Shown here piece after piece: positions 1-10,147 of a DNA stretch of 64,000 bases (the stretch's first letter is position 1; each line of letters starts with the position of its first letter). This DNA is from Aurantimicrobium photophilum (GTDB taxonomy: Bacteria > Actinomycetota > Actinomycetes > Actinomycetales > Microbacteriaceae). Made by a program: the position numbers and the translations under genes. The notes below the pieces were generated by a model. The model saw only the letters and a list, made by a program, of their open reading frames with translations, ran no database searches and was not told where the DNA came from. Location of the stretch: contig NZ_CP023994.1 of the NCBI RefSeq assembly GCF_003194085.1, positions 806,001 through 870,000 on the forward strand, read 5' to 3'.

Positions 1-1
1 G

Positions 2-859
2 GTCGCCGAACCTCGTCTGCGCACACCCAAACAAGATTTCCTCGATGCAGTTGTTACCTCAAAGAAGCACATTGTTGATGGTGATGTATTCCAGGTTGTG
101 ATCTCACAACGCTTTGATGCTGACAATTCAGCTTCTCCTGAAGATGTGTATCGAGTTCTCCGGAGCTTGAACCCCAGCCCATACATGTATTTGTTGGCTC
201 TGGAAACGGTTGACGGCACTCCCTACTCGATAGTGGGTTCGAGCCCAGAAGCACTCGTCAAGGTGTCCTCTGGTCGAGTCTTTACTCACCCCATTGCAGG
301 ATCAAGACCACGTGGCGCAAATCCTGAAGAGGATCTTGAATTAGAAACTGACCTGCTGGCCGATGACAAGGAACGTTCAGAGCACTTGATGCTCGTAGAC
401 CTTGCTCGCAATGATCTTTTGCGGGTTTGTGACGCCGGTTCGGTTGAAGTTACTGAGTTCATGCGTGTGGAACGTTTCTCTCACATCATGCATATCGTCA
501 GTTCTGTAGAAGGTGACCTTGCTTCAGGTAAGGGTCCCGTTGACGTATTTCGTGCAACATTCCCTGCAGGTACGCTGAGCGGTGCTCCCAAGCCCCGAGC
601 TCTCGAAATCATTGACGACCTCGAACCGGCCCAACGCGGCGTCTATGGGGGAGTAGTTGGATACTTCGACTTCGCGGGAGATGCAGATTTGGCCATCGCC
701 ATTCGCACGGTTGTGCTCAAAGATGACAAAGCATATGTTCAAGCTGGTGCAGGTCTCGTGATGGATTCAGTTCCTGAAACTGAATATCTCGAAACTCAAA
801 ACAAAGCTGCTGCTCCGTTGCGTGCTGTAGCCATCGCTAACGCACTGAAGAAGGTGTGA
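2..859 (+). CDS. trpE: Anthranilate synthase component I, 3' part
   Basis: Catalyses chorismate plus ammonia (from the glutamine amidotransferase partner) to anthranilate, the first step of tryptophan synthesis. The reading frame is open from base 2, so the start lies outside the window and about 285 C-terminal residues are visible. These are the chorismate-binding domain: IAGSRPRG, the DLARNDL segment, the [10 protein letters not shown] loop, GGVVGYF, and the C-terminal [12 protein letters not shown]...E block with the metal-binding acidic residues. It is followed with a 4-base overlap by the trp-associated membrane protein gene, and trpC, trpB and trpA come next, so it heads the trp operon. 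Paralogous chorismate enzymes (pabB, menF) are unlikely in this context. Confidence 0.95.
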   Translation, partial: VAEPRLRTPKQDFLDAVVTSKKHIVDGDVFQVVISQRFDADNSASPEDVYRVLRSLNPSPYMYLLALETVDGTPYSIVGSSPEALVKVSSGRVFTHPIAGSRPRGANPEEDLELETDLLADDKERSEHLMLVDLARNDLLRVCDAGSVEVTEFMRVERFSHIMHIVSSVEGDLASGKGPVDVFRATFPAGTLSGAPKPRALEIIDDLEPAQRGVYGGVVGYFDFAGDADLAIAIRTVVLKDDKAYVQAGAGLVMDSVPETEYLETQNKAAAPLRAVAIANALKKV

Positions 860-1500
860 CCATGAACTACCGCAAGTTCAAGTCATACTCTCTGTTTGCG
901 GCATTCGTCCTGTCAGCCGTCATTCTTATTGGCTGGTCGCAAACGTGGTTTTTTCTCGAGGTTACCTTTCCCACAGAAAACTCTGAGGGACTGGCTGTTT
1001 CCGGTCAGATAGCGGCTCCAGGTTTGAGTGCTTTCGGACTTGCAGGATTTGCTATTACCGCAGCACTTGCTCTCTCCTCAGTTGTCATACGTCGCATACT
1101 GGGAGTTTTGCTCTTTGGGCTTGGCGTCGCCGTTGTGTTGATGAGCATTTCTGCCTGGTCGGACCCAGTTCTTGCTGCAGCGTCTCAGTTGACTGCGTTG
1201 AGTGCCATTAGTGACATTGAGACGTTACGTACTTTTGTGATTTCTTCCTCGGCAACGGTCTGGCCAGGAATTACTGCTGTTGCAGGAATCCTTCTCGTTC
1301 CTGCGGGAATCATCATTGTGTTCACCGCAGGTAAGTGGGGTACCGGTAGTCGAAAGTTCGACAGAGTTGGCCCAAGCGGCTCAGATTCGGGGCAAGCCAA
1401 GCCTCCACAGAGAGCTCCTGATGAAAACAAAGATGTTTCTTCGGTAAATATTGACGCCTGGGACTCGTTGAGCCACGGAACCGACCCAACTATCAACTAG
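856..1500 (+). CDS. Trp operon-associated membrane protein (Trp_oprn_chp family)
   Basis: A 214-residue membrane protein with about four hydrophobic segments (roughly residues 12-32, 57-77, 82-102 and 132-158) and a hydrophilic, probably cytoplasmic tail of about 50 residues. Actinobacterial trp operons regularly carry a protein of this type between trpE and trpC; its function is not established. The GTG start at 856 overlaps the trpE stop (GTGA), which indicates translational coupling; an ATG two codons downstream (862) is an alternative. The C-terminal tail is rich in Ser, Pro and charged residues and has no motif I recognise. Confidence 0.8.
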   Translation: MTMNYRKFKSYSLFAAFVLSAVILIGWSQTWFFLEVTFPTENSEGLAVSGQIAAPGLSAFGLAGFAITAALALSSVVIRRILGVLLFGLGVAVVLMSISAWSDPVLAAASQLTALSAISDIETLRTFVISSSATVWPGITAVAGILLVPAGIIIVFTAGKWGTGSRKFDRVGPSGSDSGQAKPPQRAPDENKDVSSVNIDAWDSLSHGTDPTIN

Positions 1501-1534
1501 AATTTCAACAGAAGTTTTCGCACTGAGGAGTGAC

Positions 1535-1771
1535 ATGAGCAACGACATCGTTGATCCAGGAGAGGGCCACTCGCCCGCAGCATGGACTGCCGTTATTACC
1601 ATGTTGGTATTTTTTGCCATTGGTACAGCCGCATTCGTTCTTGCGATTGAATGGCTTGTCTGGGCTTCAGCCGTCGGTATTTTTGTCGGATGGGGACTTG
1701 GTTTCCTTTTGGCAAAGCTTGGTTATGGTGTGAACGGTCCTAAGTTCACCCCCAAGCCTCACCACTACTAA
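1535..1771 (+). CDS. Small HGxxPAAW-type membrane protein
   Basis: A 78-residue protein with a short N-terminal segment carrying GHSPAAW, matching the HGxxPAAW signature of a small actinobacterial membrane protein family (the first His is Glu here). Two hydrophobic helices follow (about residues 17-37 and 42-61), then a Lys/His-rich end. An SD-like GAGGAG lies 5' of the ATG. Its stop codon abuts the trpC ATG (TAAATG), so the two are almost certainly cotranscribed and probably coupled. The family recurs beside trpC in actinobacteria; its function is unknown. Confidence 0.8.
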   Translation: MSNDIVDPGEGHSPAAWTAVITMLVFFAIGTAAFVLAIEWLVWASAVGIFVGWGLGFLLAKLGYGVNGPKFTPKPHHY

Positions 1772-2542
1772 ATGCTGTCCGACCTGACAGCTGGCGCTCT
1801 GGCGGATGCAGCTGCACGTCGTGAGTTTGTTTCCTTTGCAGAAGTAGAGGCAGCAGCACTAGCTCAGAGTCCTGCTCTGAATGCACTTGAATTTCTCGCA
1901 CCAGCTGATCACATCAAGGTCATTGCTGAGGTGAAGCGTGCGAGTCCTTCACGTGGTGATCTTGCAGCAATCGCAGATCCTGCAGCTCTTGCGCGTACAT
2001 ATGCAGCTAATGGAGCTTCCACAATCAGTGTCCTCACCGAAGGACGCAAATTCAAGGGAACCCTCGAGGATTTGCGTGCTGTACGCGCTGAGGTTTCTGT
2101 TCCTGTCCTGCGTAAAGACTTCATTGCTGAGAAGTATCAAATTCTTGAAGCTCGTGCAGCAGGAGCGGATCTTGTTCTTTTGATTGTTGCGGCTTTAGAG
2201 CAAGAACTTCTTGCTGAACTCAACGAGTTTGCCCTGTCATTAGGGCTGACCGTTCTTGTTGAAACGCACTCACGTGAAGAGCTTCATCGTGCTCTCGATA
2301 TTGATGCGAAGTTGATTGGTGTCAACGCGCGAAACTTAAGCACCTTCGAGCTAGATAGAGAACTCTTTGCTTCGCTCGTGGGCGAAATTCCTACTGACGT
2401 CATCAAAGTGGCAGAATCAGCGGTACGAGACGCAACAGATGTTCAGCACTATCGAGACGCAGGTGCTGATGTTGTACTTGTTGGTGAAGCACTCGTCACC
2501 TCAGATCCTGCAGCGACCCTCCAATCCTTCCTGGCGGTATAA
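1772..2542 (+). CDS. trpC: Indole-3-glycerol phosphate synthase
   Basis: Converts 1-(2-carboxyphenylamino)-1-deoxyribulose-5-phosphate to indole-3-glycerol phosphate. The 256-residue TIM-barrel protein shows the expected blocks: IAEVKRASPSRG (catalytic Lys), LTEGRKFKG, PVLRKDF (second Lys), GADLVLLIVAAL, LVETHSREEL, VNARNLSTFE and the phosphate-binding AESAVRD with GADVVLVGEAL. It is directly abutted upstream by the HGxxPAAW gene and downstream by trpB. It is not fused to a trpF domain, and no trpF is present in the operon, as is usual in actinobacteria where the bifunctional isomerase PriA does that step. Confidence 0.96.
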   Translation: MLSDLTAGALADAAARREFVSFAEVEAAALAQSPALNALEFLAPADHIKVIAEVKRASPSRGDLAAIADPAALARTYAANGASTISVLTEGRKFKGTLEDLRAVRAEVSVPVLRKDFIAEKYQILEARAAGADLVLLIVAALEQELLAELNEFALSLGLTVLVETHSREELHRALDIDAKLIGVNARNLSTFELDRELFASLVGEIPTDVIKVAESAVRDATDVQHYRDAGADVVLVGEALVTSDPAATLQSFLAV

Positions 2543-3748
2543 ATGGCTCTTCGCGATGAACTTGGTCCCTACTTCGGTGAATACGGTGGTCGCTTTGTTC
2601 CTGAATCGCTCATCGCTGCCTTGGATGAACTCTCTGCTGCCTATGAACTCGCCAAGCTCGACCCTGGTTTTCAGCAGGAATTAGCTGATCTTCACCGCAC
2701 CTACACCGGTCGGCCATCCATCATTACAGAGGTTCCTCGTTTTGCGGAGCACGCCGGTGGAGCTCGTATCTTCCTCAAGCGTGAAGATCTCAACCACACA
2801 GGTAGCCACAAGATCAACAATGTGCTGGGACAGGCTCTCCTCGCTAAGCGTCTGGGCAAGACACGCATCATCGCTGAGACGGGTGCTGGTCAGCACGGTG
2901 TTGCCAGCGCCACTGCAGCTGCACTTTTTGGTCTCGAGTGTGTTGTCTACATGGGTGAGGTTGACACTGAACGTCAGGCACTCAATGTCGCTCGCATGCG
3001 TCTACTCGGCGCCACAGTCATTCCGGTTACCACCGGTTCTCGCACTCTCAAAGACGCCATCAATGAGGCACTTCGTGACTGGGTCGCCAACGTGGACACC
3101 ACTCACTACTTGCTGGGTACTGTTGCCGGACCTCACCCGTTCCCTGTCATGGTTCGTGATTTCCACAAGATCATTGGCGAAGAAGCACGTGAACAGATGC
3201 TCGAAATCACTGGGCAACTCCCTACTGCCGTAGCTGCATGTGTTGGTGGTGGTTCAAACGCCATCGGTATTTTCCATGCTTTCCTTGATGATCCTTCAGT
3301 TGGTCTCTACGGTTTTGAGGCAGCTGGTCGCGGTGTTGACACACCTGAACACGCAGCAACCATCACAAAGGGTCGTCCAGGTGTTCTGCACGGAGCTCGT
3401 TCATACATGCTCCAAGATGAAGACGGACAGACCATTGAGTCCCACTCCATCTCTGCCGGTCTGGATTACCCCGGTGTTGGACCTGAACACTCCTGGCTCA
3501 ACGACATTGGTCGTGCTCACTATCGCCCCATTACTGATGCTGAGGCTATGGATGCCTTGCGACTCCTAGCTCGCACAGAAGGCATCATTCCCGCTATTGA
3601 GACCGCTCACGGTCTTGCCGGTGCGCTGCAATTAGGGAAAGAGCTCGGTCCTGACGCGATTATTTTGGTGAATAACTCTGGTCGTGGTGACAAAGACATG
3701 GAAACTGCTGCCAAGTACTTCGGCATTCTCGATGGGGGAGCAGCATGA
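2543..3748 (+). CDS. trpB: Tryptophan synthase beta chain
   Basis: The PLP-dependent subunit condenses indole with L-serine to give tryptophan. At 401 residues it has normal length. It starts with [11 protein letters not shown], carries the PLP lysine in HTGSHKINN (Lys90) and the phosphate-binding glycine loop GGGSNAIG, and contains the GAGQHGVA segment. The ATG follows the trpC stop immediately and the gene overlaps trpA by 4 bases, consistent with stoichiometric expression of the alpha2beta2 complex. Confidence 0.98.
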   Translation: MALRDELGPYFGEYGGRFVPESLIAALDELSAAYELAKLDPGFQQELADLHRTYTGRPSIITEVPRFAEHAGGARIFLKREDLNHTGSHKINNVLGQALLAKRLGKTRIIAETGAGQHGVASATAAALFGLECVVYMGEVDTERQALNVARMRLLGATVIPVTTGSRTLKDAINEALRDWVANVDTTHYLLGTVAGPHPFPVMVRDFHKIIGEEAREQMLEITGQLPTAVAACVGGGSNAIGIFHAFLDDPSVGLYGFEAAGRGVDTPEHAATITKGRPGVLHGARSYMLQDEDGQTIESHSISAGLDYPGVGPEHSWLNDIGRAHYRPITDAEAMDALRLLARTEGIIPAIETAHGLAGALQLGKELGPDAIILVNNSGRGDKDMETAAKYFGILDGGAA

Positions 3749-4512
3749 GTTCCAAGGTTGAAGCAGCTATCTCTGCTAAAGGCAAGGTCCTGATCGGTTA
3801 TCTTCCGGTTGGGTTCCCCACCCTTGAAGACAGTATTGAAGCTGCGGTTGCTCTCGTCGAAAGTGGCGTAGACATCCTCGAGTTGGGTGTTCCCTACTCC
3901 GATCCCGTCATGGATGGCCTGGTCATTCAGGAAGCAACTCAGGTTGCTTTGGCAAACGGTTTCAAATTGCCTCAGGCTATTGAAGCTGTGAAGAAGATCA
4001 CTGCTCGAGTAGATATTCCTGTTCTGTTGATGACGTATTTCAACCCCGTTATTCAATACGGCGTGGATAAGTTTGCCTCTGATCTAGCTGCCGCAGGTGG
4101 TGCGGGCCTGATTACACCTGACCTTATTCCAGAGGAAGCAGGGGAGTGGCTCGCTGCTGCGGAAAAGTATGACCTTGACCGCGTCTTCTTGGCAGCTCCG
4201 TCCTCCACTGATGAACGTCTTGCTCAGGCAGTACAGAAGAGCCGTGGCTTTGTGTATGCCGTCTCTACGATGGGCATTACTGGTGCTCGTCAAGACGTGG
4301 ATGTTGCGGCGAAATCTCTGGTTGCACGCCTGCGCTCAGTAGGAGCAACCCACGTCGGTGTCGGCGTGGGCATTTCGAACGGTACTCAGGTGCGAGAAGT
4401 TCTTGCCTACGGCGATGGTGCAATTGTGGGTTCTGCTCTCGTCAAGTCACTCAACGATGGCGGTATTGACTCTCTTCGTTCCGTTGCAGAAGAACTCGCC
4501 CAGGGTAAGTAA
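3745..4512 (+). CDS. trpA: Tryptophan synthase alpha chain
   Basis: Cleaves indole-3-glycerol phosphate to indole and glyceraldehyde-3-phosphate; indole is channelled to TrpB. The 255-residue barrel has the catalytic pair Glu46 and Asp57 in [13 protein letters not shown], 11 residues apart as in the well-studied enterobacterial enzyme. It also has GLITPDL and the phosphate site around GVGVGIS and GAIVGSALV. The start overlaps the trpB stop (ATGA). It is the last trp gene here; lgt follows after 33 bases. Confidence 0.97.
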   Translation: MSSKVEAAISAKGKVLIGYLPVGFPTLEDSIEAAVALVESGVDILELGVPYSDPVMDGLVIQEATQVALANGFKLPQAIEAVKKITARVDIPVLLMTYFNPVIQYGVDKFASDLAAAGGAGLITPDLIPEEAGEWLAAAEKYDLDRVFLAAPSSTDERLAQAVQKSRGFVYAVSTMGITGARQDVDVAAKSLVARLRSVGATHVGVGVGISNGTQVREVLAYGDGAIVGSALVKSLNDGGIDSLRSVAEELAQGK

Positions 4513-4533
4513 CTCTCTGCTCGCTTTCCAAAC

Positions 4534-4539
4534 TAAGCT
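4534..4539 (+). promoter_or_regulatory. Candidate -10 element for lgt (leaderless)
   Basis: TAAGCT lies exactly 6 bases before the lgt GTG start, and there is no purine-rich ribosome binding site between. Transcription would start at or next to the GTG. I see no clear -35 hexamer. The same geometry recurs at other genes in the window. Read-through from the trp genes is also possible. Confidence 0.45.
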
Positions 4540-4545
4540 GACACT

Positions 4546-5406
4546 GTGCATCTGATTACGAGTATTCCCAGCCCTTCGATTCAATATTTTGATCTAGGAC
4601 CACTGCGCATCCACATCTATGCGTTGTGCATTCTTCTTGGAATTGGGCTTGCAACCTGGATTACTGACGCGCGGTTGAGTAAACGAGGCGCAGAACGAGG
4701 TGTTGTCCTCGACATTATTTTGTGGGCAGTACCACTGGGGATTATTGGTGCTCGTTTCTACCACGTCTTCACGCACCCAGCCGACTACTTCTATGAAGGC
4801 GCTGACTTGATGAAGGTCTTCTACATCTGGGAGGGCGGCAACGCAATCTTTGGTTCCCTCCTTGGCGGAGCCGTTGGTGCGTGGATTGGCTGTAAGCAAA
4901 CGGGGATTCGTTTCTGGTCATTCGCTGACGCTCTGGCACCTGCCATGTTGATTGCACAAGCAACAGGTCGCCTAGGTAACTATTTCAACCACGAACTCTT
5001 CGGTCAGCCCACCACGTTGCCCTGGGGCTTAGAAATTGAGTCTACAAACCCTGCATTCCCTGCCGGATTGCCAGAAGGAACCCTGTTCCACCCCATGTTC
5101 CTCTATGAAATTCTGTGGAATCTGTTGGGTGCGTTTGTCATTATTGTGCTTGAACGCAAGCTCTACCTGCGCTGGGGTAAGGCCTTTGGTGTCTATCTGA
5201 TTTGGTACGGAATTGGACGCTCAGTTTTCGAGACGTACCGTCTCGACTCGAGTGAAACCTTCTTCTCTATTCGCACTAATGTGTGGGCAGCACTGCTGGC
5301 CATTGTTGTTGGTGTATTGATTATCCTCATCCAGAACCGACGCCACCCGGGTAAAGAGCTCAGTGTCTACGTAGAGGGCGGTCCTACTGTAAAGTTGGAC
5401 AAGTAA
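4546..5406 (+). CDS. lgt: Prolipoprotein diacylglyceryl transferase
   Basis: Transfers a diacylglyceryl group from phosphatidylglycerol to the lipobox cysteine of prelipoproteins in the membrane, the first step of lipoprotein maturation. The 286-residue protein is a multi-helix membrane protein with Lgt hallmarks: GARFYHV, the GRLGNYFNHELFG signature around residue 140, HPMFLYE and YGIGRSVFE...R. The start is GTG at 4546. The position downstream of trpA matches Mycobacterium and many other actinobacteria. Likely substrates in this window are CtaC and the FKBP lipoprotein; lnt, which completes maturation, is at 53.4 kb. Confidence 0.96.
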   Translation: MHLITSIPSPSIQYFDLGPLRIHIYALCILLGIGLATWITDARLSKRGAERGVVLDIILWAVPLGIIGARFYHVFTHPADYFYEGADLMKVFYIWEGGNAIFGSLLGGAVGAWIGCKQTGIRFWSFADALAPAMLIAQATGRLGNYFNHELFGQPTTLPWGLEIESTNPAFPAGLPEGTLFHPMFLYEILWNLLGAFVIIVLERKLYLRWGKAFGVYLIWYGIGRSVFETYRLDSSETFFSIRTNVWAALLAIVVGVLIILIQNRRHPGKELSVYVEGGPTVKLDK

Positions 5407-5550
5407 GTTTTTTCACTCGGATCCGGGCAAAGATGCCCCCGTTATAGAACTAACTTTGGCACTTCACCCCGCCACAAGCGGCCCAGAAGTTCACACGAGC
5501 GACAAGCTCTCGCGTTTCACTTTTCCAGATGACTTTAGGGCCAACGTCGT

Positions 5551-5580
5551 CCCTCCCGATTAACGGTTTCGAGAGGAGGG
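5551..5580 (+). promoter_or_regulatory. Hairpin covering the gltB ribosome binding site
   Basis: CCCTCC (5551-5556) is exactly complementary to GGAGGG (5575-5580), which is the gltB Shine-Dalgarno sequence 4 bases before the ATG. The stem extends through CGA (5557-5559) and TCG (5569-5571) with a 3-base bulge and a 9-base loop. Pairing would hide the ribosome binding site. The base pairing is visible; a regulatory role is inference. The rest of the 178-base gap 5407-5584 shows only a small GGGCA/TGCCC hairpin (5425-5438) without a T run, and no promoter I trust. Confidence 0.45.
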
Positions 5581-5584
5581 TTCC

Positions 5585-8500
5585 ATGTCGCTAGCGACTC
5601 CCCATCAACGCTTTTCCTTGGCACCCGCTGCCCAAGGTCTGTATGACCCCGCCCTAGAGAAAGACGCCTGTGGCCTGGCCATGGTCGCCACTCTGCGAGG
5701 TATTCCTGGACACGACATCATTGATGTCGCGCTGAGCTCTCTTCGTAACCTCGAGCACCGGGGTGCTGTTGGTTCTGACGCAGGTACTGGCGATGGGGCC
5801 GGTATTTTGACCCAGATTCCTGATGCGTTCTTGCGTGAAGTTGTTGACTTCGACCTCCCAGCTGCAGGTAGTTATGCAGTGGGTAATGCTTTCCTTCCTT
5901 TGAAGGACTCCGAACGAGCAGCTATTCAGGCTCGCTTTGCTGAAATTGCAGACAGCGAAGGCCTCAAGGTGTTGGGTTGGCGTGTTGTCCCAACTGCACC
6001 AGACAACCTCGGAAAGCTCGCACGCGAAGCGATGCCTGCCATTGAACAGGCTTTCGTCACATCTTCTTCAGGAGATCTTTCCGGCATTGAACTGGACCGC
6101 CTGATTTACCGACTGCGTAAGCGTGTAGAGCGCGAATGTGAAATCTATTTCGCATCCTTGTCCTCACGCACCCTTGTCTACAAGGGCATGGTTACCACCC
6201 TGCAGCTGGAGCCTTTCTATCCAGATCTCAGTGATGCGCGTTTTGCATCCACTCTCGCTCTGGTGCACTCGCGTTATTCCACGAACACATTCCCCTCGTG
6301 GCCGCTGGCACACCCCTTCCGTTTCATCTGCCACAACGGTGAGATTAACACTGTTCAGGGAAACCGTAACTGGATGCGTGCACGTCAGTCGCAGCTGGAG
6401 TCTGAGCTTCTCGGCGACATGAAGGATCTTCTTCCCATTTGCACCCCTGGCGCTTCGGACAGTGCGTCTTTCGACGAAGTTGTAGAACTTCTTACTCTTG
6501 CTGGCCGTCCACTTCCTCACGCCATCATGATGATGGTTCCTGAGGCATGGGAAAACCAGCCCGACATGGATCCCACTCGTCGTGCGTTCTATGAGTATCA
6601 CTCCTCCTTGATGGAGCCTTGGGATGGCCCCGCTGCTATCTGCTTTACTGACGGTTCTCTTGTCGGTGCAACTCTGGACCGTAACGGTCTGCGCCCTGGT
6701 CGTTACCTCGTTACCGATGATGGCCTCATCGTCGTAGGTTCAGAGATCGGCGTCTATGACGTTGACCCCGCAAAGGTAGTCCAAAAGGGTCGTTTGCAGC
6801 CAGGCAAAATGTTGTTGGTTGACACCGTTGCTGGTCGCATCATTTCTGATGATGAAATCAAGAGCGAGCTTGCCGCTTCTGGTCCGTGGCAGGAATGGAT
6901 TGACCAATCGCGTATTGACCTAGAGGAACTCCCTGAGCGTGAGCACATTGCGCACACTCGTAGTTCAGTCATTCGTCGTCAGCGCACCTTTGGCTACACC
7001 GAAGAAGAACTCCGCATCATGCTTGCTCCTATGGCAAAAACCGGTGCAGAACCTCTTGGTGCTATGGGAACAGATACTCCTATTGCTGTTATTTCTTCAC
7101 GCCCACGTTTGCTTTTCGATTACTTTGTTCAGCAGTTTGCTCAGGTAACAAACCCGCCACTGGACTCCATTCGTGAAGAAGTAGTGACCAGCCTGAAGTT
7201 GGGTCTGGGGCCCGAGCGAAACCTGCTTGCTGCCGGTCCCGAGCACACCGAACAGGTAGTACTTGATTTCCCTGTGATCGATAACGATCAGCTGGCAAAG
7301 GTTCTCCACATTCGTGGCAAGAGCGGTGCTCGTGAAGGAATCAAGCTCAAGGGACTCTACAAAGTCAACAAGGGTCCTCGCGCCATGGAAAAGCGCCTGG
7401 CGCAGCTCTGTGAAGAAGTAGATGAAGCAATTGCTCAGGGCATCAAGTTCATCGTGCTTTCTGACCGTGACTCGAACTCCGATATGGCGCCGATTCCATC
7501 CTTGATGATGGTTTCGACGGTTCACCACCACCTCATTCGTACGGAAAACCGCACCAAGGTCGGCATTGTTGTTGAAGCTGGTGACGTTCGTGAAGTTCAC
7601 CACGTCGCTGTATTACTGGGTTATGGTGCTTCTGCAGTCAACCCTTACCTCGCGATGGAAACCTGCGAGCAGTTGGTCCGTGATGAGTTCATCACGGGTG
7701 TGACAACCGAGAAGGCAACCAAGAACGTCATCAAGGCACTCGGTAAGGGTGTTCTTAAAGTGATGTCGAAAATGGGTATTTCTACCGTCTCGTCCTACAC
7801 CGGCGCGCAAACCTTCGAAGCAGTTGGTCTCTCTCAGGAGTTTGTAGACCAGTACTTCACGGGAACCAACAGCAAGCTTGGGGGAGTAGGCATTGATGTT
7901 ATTGCTGCCGAAAACCTTGCCCGCCATGCTTCTGCCTATCCTTCCGATGGGGCTCCACTGACAACTGAGCGTTTGACCACTGGTGGTGAGTTCCAGTGGC
8001 GTCGCGATGGTGCACCGCACTTGTTCAACCCTGAAACAGTTTTCAAGCTTCAGCACTCCACCCGTGAACGTCGTTTCGACACATTCCGCGAGTACACCAA
8101 GCTGGTCGACGATCAGACTCGTGAACTGATGACCCTTCGTGGTCTTTTCACCCTAGAAACAGGCAAGCGTAACCCTGTGCCACTCGATGAAGTTGAATCT
8201 GTTGAGTCAATCGTGAAGCGCTTCTCAACTGGTGCCATGAGCTATGGCTCGATTTCACCTGAGGCTCACGAGACACTCGCGATTGCGATGAACTCTATTG
8301 GCGCCAAGAGCAACACTGGTGAGGGTGGTGAAGACGTTGCCCGTCTTCTTGACCCCACTCGTCGTTCTGCCATCAAGCAGGTTGCTTCTGGTCGTTTCGG
8401 TGTCACCAGCATGTATCTCACTCACGCTGATGACATCCAGATCAAGATGGCTCAGGGCGCGAAGCCTGGTGAAGGTGGTCAGCTCCCTAACAACAAGGTT

Positions 8501-10147
8501 TACCCCTGGATTGCGCGCACACGTCACGCAACCGCTGGCGTTGGTCTGATTTCTCCACCCCCACACCACGACATCTACTCCATTGAAGACCTCAAGCAAC
8601 TGATCTTCGATGTGAAGCGCGCGAACCCCGCTGCTCGTGTGCACGTGAAGCTCGTGAGCCAGTCAGGTATTGGTGCTGTTGCTGCAGGTGTATCTAAGGC
8701 ACTTGCTGACGTCATTCTCATTTCAGGTCACGACGGTGGAACTGGCGCAAGCCCGCTGAACTCGCTCAAGCACGCTGGAACGCCGTGGGAGCTGGGTCTT
8801 GCTGAAGCGCAGCAGACTCTCATGCTCAACGGTATGCGTGACCGCGTTTCCGTTCAGGTAGATGGTCAGCTCAAGACCGGCCGTGACGTTATCGTTGCTG
8901 CTCTCCTGGGTGCTGAAGAGTTTGGTTTCGCAACTGCTCCACTTGTGGTCTCTGGATGCATCATGATGCGCGTGTGCCACCTCGACACCTGCCCTGTTGG
9001 TGTTGCAACACAGAACCCTGAGCTCCGTGCACGCTTCACAGGCAAGCCTGAGTTCGTGGTCAACTTCTTTGAGTTCATCGCTCAGGAAGTTCGTGAATAC
9101 CTTGCAGAGCTGGGCTATCGCAGCCTTGACGAAATCATTGGTCGTAACGATCTCTTGAACGTCAATGACGCAGTCGAACACTGGAAGTCTGAAGGTCTAG
9201 ACCTCGAGCCCATCCTGGTTGGACCTAAGTTCCTTGCAGATGAACCTCGTATCCGTGCACGTGCACAGGACCACGAACTCGAAGAACACTTCGACAACGA
9301 GCTCATTAACCTCTCTCGTGCAGCATTGACTAAGGGCGAGCCGGTCTCGATCGAGCTTCCTATCCGCAACACCGAACGTGCTGTGGGAACCATGCTTGGC
9401 CACGAATTGACTAAGAAGTTTGGTCAGGACGCCTTGCCACACGGAACCATCGACATCACCCTGACCGGAACAGCTGGTCAGTCCTTCGGTGCCTTCGTTC
9501 CTGCAGGTATCACCCTGCGCTTGGTTGGAGACTCGAACGACTACGTAGGTAAGGGGCTTTCTGGCGGATCTATCGTCGTGAAGCCGTCACCATCGTCGAG
9601 CTTTGCTCCTGAAGAGAACGTCATTGCTGGAAACGTTATTGGTTATGGCGCAACAAGCGGTTCTATCTTCATCAGCGGTCTTGTTGGTGAACGCTTCCTG
9701 GTGCGAAATTCTGGTGCGACCGCTGTTGCCGAAGGTGTGGGAGACCACGCCCTCGAATATATGACCGGCGGTTTGGCTGTCATTCTCGGCTCCACTGGCC
9801 GCAACCTCGGTGCAGGTATGTCTGGCGGTATTGCCTACGTACATTCTCTAGACCCCAACAAGGTCAACGCTGATTCACTTGGTTCTGGTGAACTCCGTTT
9901 GGAGAAGCTGGGAAGCGCTGATGCAGAAATCCTCAAGGACATTCTTGAATCTCATCTAGCTGAGACAGGTTCACCTCGAGCTGCTGCACTTCTTGCCAAC
10001 TTTGAGAAGTCTGTTGACGACTTCACCAAGGTAGTTCCTCGTGATTACGCTGCAGTGTTAGAAGTTCGTCAGGATGCAGAGAATGCAGGTATTGACCCCG
10101 ACGGGGATGCAACCTGGAAGAAGATCATGGAGGTGACTGGTGGCTGA
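5585..10147 (+). CDS. gltB: Glutamate synthase (NADPH) large subunit
   Basis: Makes two glutamates from glutamine and 2-oxoglutarate, the main ammonium assimilation route with glutamine synthetase. The 1520 residues fit the family. A short propeptide precedes Cys29 (KDACG), the N-terminal nucleophile of the glutaminase domain, which extends to about residue 430. A central domain follows, then the FMN-binding synthase domain (about 820-1190) with the 3Fe-4S cysteines in [10 protein letters not shown] near residue 1130, and finally the GXGXG helix domain. A strong GAGGAGGG precedes the ATG. It overlaps gltD by 8 bases. In Mycobacterium gltBD is elsewhere, so its place between lgt and pyk is a local arrangement. 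Confidence 0.97.
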   Translation: MSLATPHQRFSLAPAAQGLYDPALEKDACGLAMVATLRGIPGHDIIDVALSSLRNLEHRGAVGSDAGTGDGAGILTQIPDAFLREVVDFDLPAAGSYAVGNAFLPLKDSERAAIQARFAEIADSEGLKVLGWRVVPTAPDNLGKLAREAMPAIEQAFVTSSSGDLSGIELDRLIYRLRKRVERECEIYFASLSSRTLVYKGMVTTLQLEPFYPDLSDARFASTLALVHSRYSTNTFPSWPLAHPFRFICHNGEINTVQGNRNWMRARQSQLESELLGDMKDLLPICTPGASDSASFDEVVELLTLAGRPLPHAIMMMVPEAWENQPDMDPTRRAFYEYHSSLMEPWDGPAAICFTDGSLVGATLDRNGLRPGRYLVTDDGLIVVGSEIGVYDVDPAKVVQKGRLQPGKMLLVDTVAGRIISDDEIKSELAASGPWQEWIDQSRIDLEELPEREHIAHTRSSVIRRQRTFGYTEEELRIMLAPMAKTGAEPLGAMGTDTPIAVISSRPRLLFDYFVQQFAQVTNPPLDSIREEVVTSLKLGLGPERNLLAAGPEHTEQVVLDFPVIDNDQLAKVLHIRGKSGAREGIKLKGLYKVNKGPRAMEKRLAQLCEEVDEAIAQGIKFIVLSDRDSNSDMAPIPSLMMVSTVHHHLIRTENRTKVGIVVEAGDVREVHHVAVLLGYGASAVNPYLAMETCEQLVRDEFITGVTTEKATKNVIKALGKGVLKVMSKMGISTVSSYTGAQTFEAVGLSQEFVDQYFTGTNSKLGGVGIDVIAAENLARHASAYPSDGAPLTTERLTTGGEFQWRRDGAPHLFNPETVFKLQHSTRERRFDTFREYTKLVDDQTRELMTLRGLFTLETGKRNPVPLDEVESVESIVKRFSTGAMSYGSISPEAHETLAIAMNSIGAKSNTGEGGEDVARLLDPTRRSAIKQVASGRFGVTSMYLTHADDIQIKMAQGAKPGEGGQLPNNKVYPWIARTRHATAGVGLISPPPHHDIYSIEDLKQLIFDVKRANPAARVHVKLVSQSGIGAVAAGVSKALADVILISGHDGGTGASPLNSLKHAGTPWELGLAEAQQTLMLNGMRDRVSVQVDGQLKTGRDVIVAALLGAEEFGFATAPLVVSGCIMMRVCHLDTCPVGVATQNPELRARFTGKPEFVVNFFEFIAQEVREYLAELGYRSLDEIIGRNDLLNVNDAVEHWKSEGLDLEPILVGPKFLADEPRIRARAQDHELEEHFDNELINLSRAALTKGEPVSIELPIRNTERAVGTMLGHELTKKFGQDALPHGTIDITLTGTAGQSFGAFVPAGITLRLVGDSNDYVGKGLSGGSIVVKPSPSSSFAPEENVIAGNVIGYGATSGSIFISGLVGERFLVRNSGATAVAEGVGDHALEYMTGGLAVILGSTGRNLGAGMSGGIAYVHSLDPNKVNADSLGSGELRLEKLGSADAEILKDILESHLAETGSPRAAALLANFEKSVDDFTKVVPRDYAAVLEVRQDAENAGIDPDGDATWKKIMEVTGG

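Noticed and set aside
3607-4056. A 149-codon antisense frame over the trpB/trpA junction
   Set aside because: It is a shadow of two certain genes and has no independent support.
5407-5584. Riboswitch upstream of gltB
   Set aside because: Apart from the Shine-Dalgarno hairpin I could not recognise any known riboswitch core in this gap.
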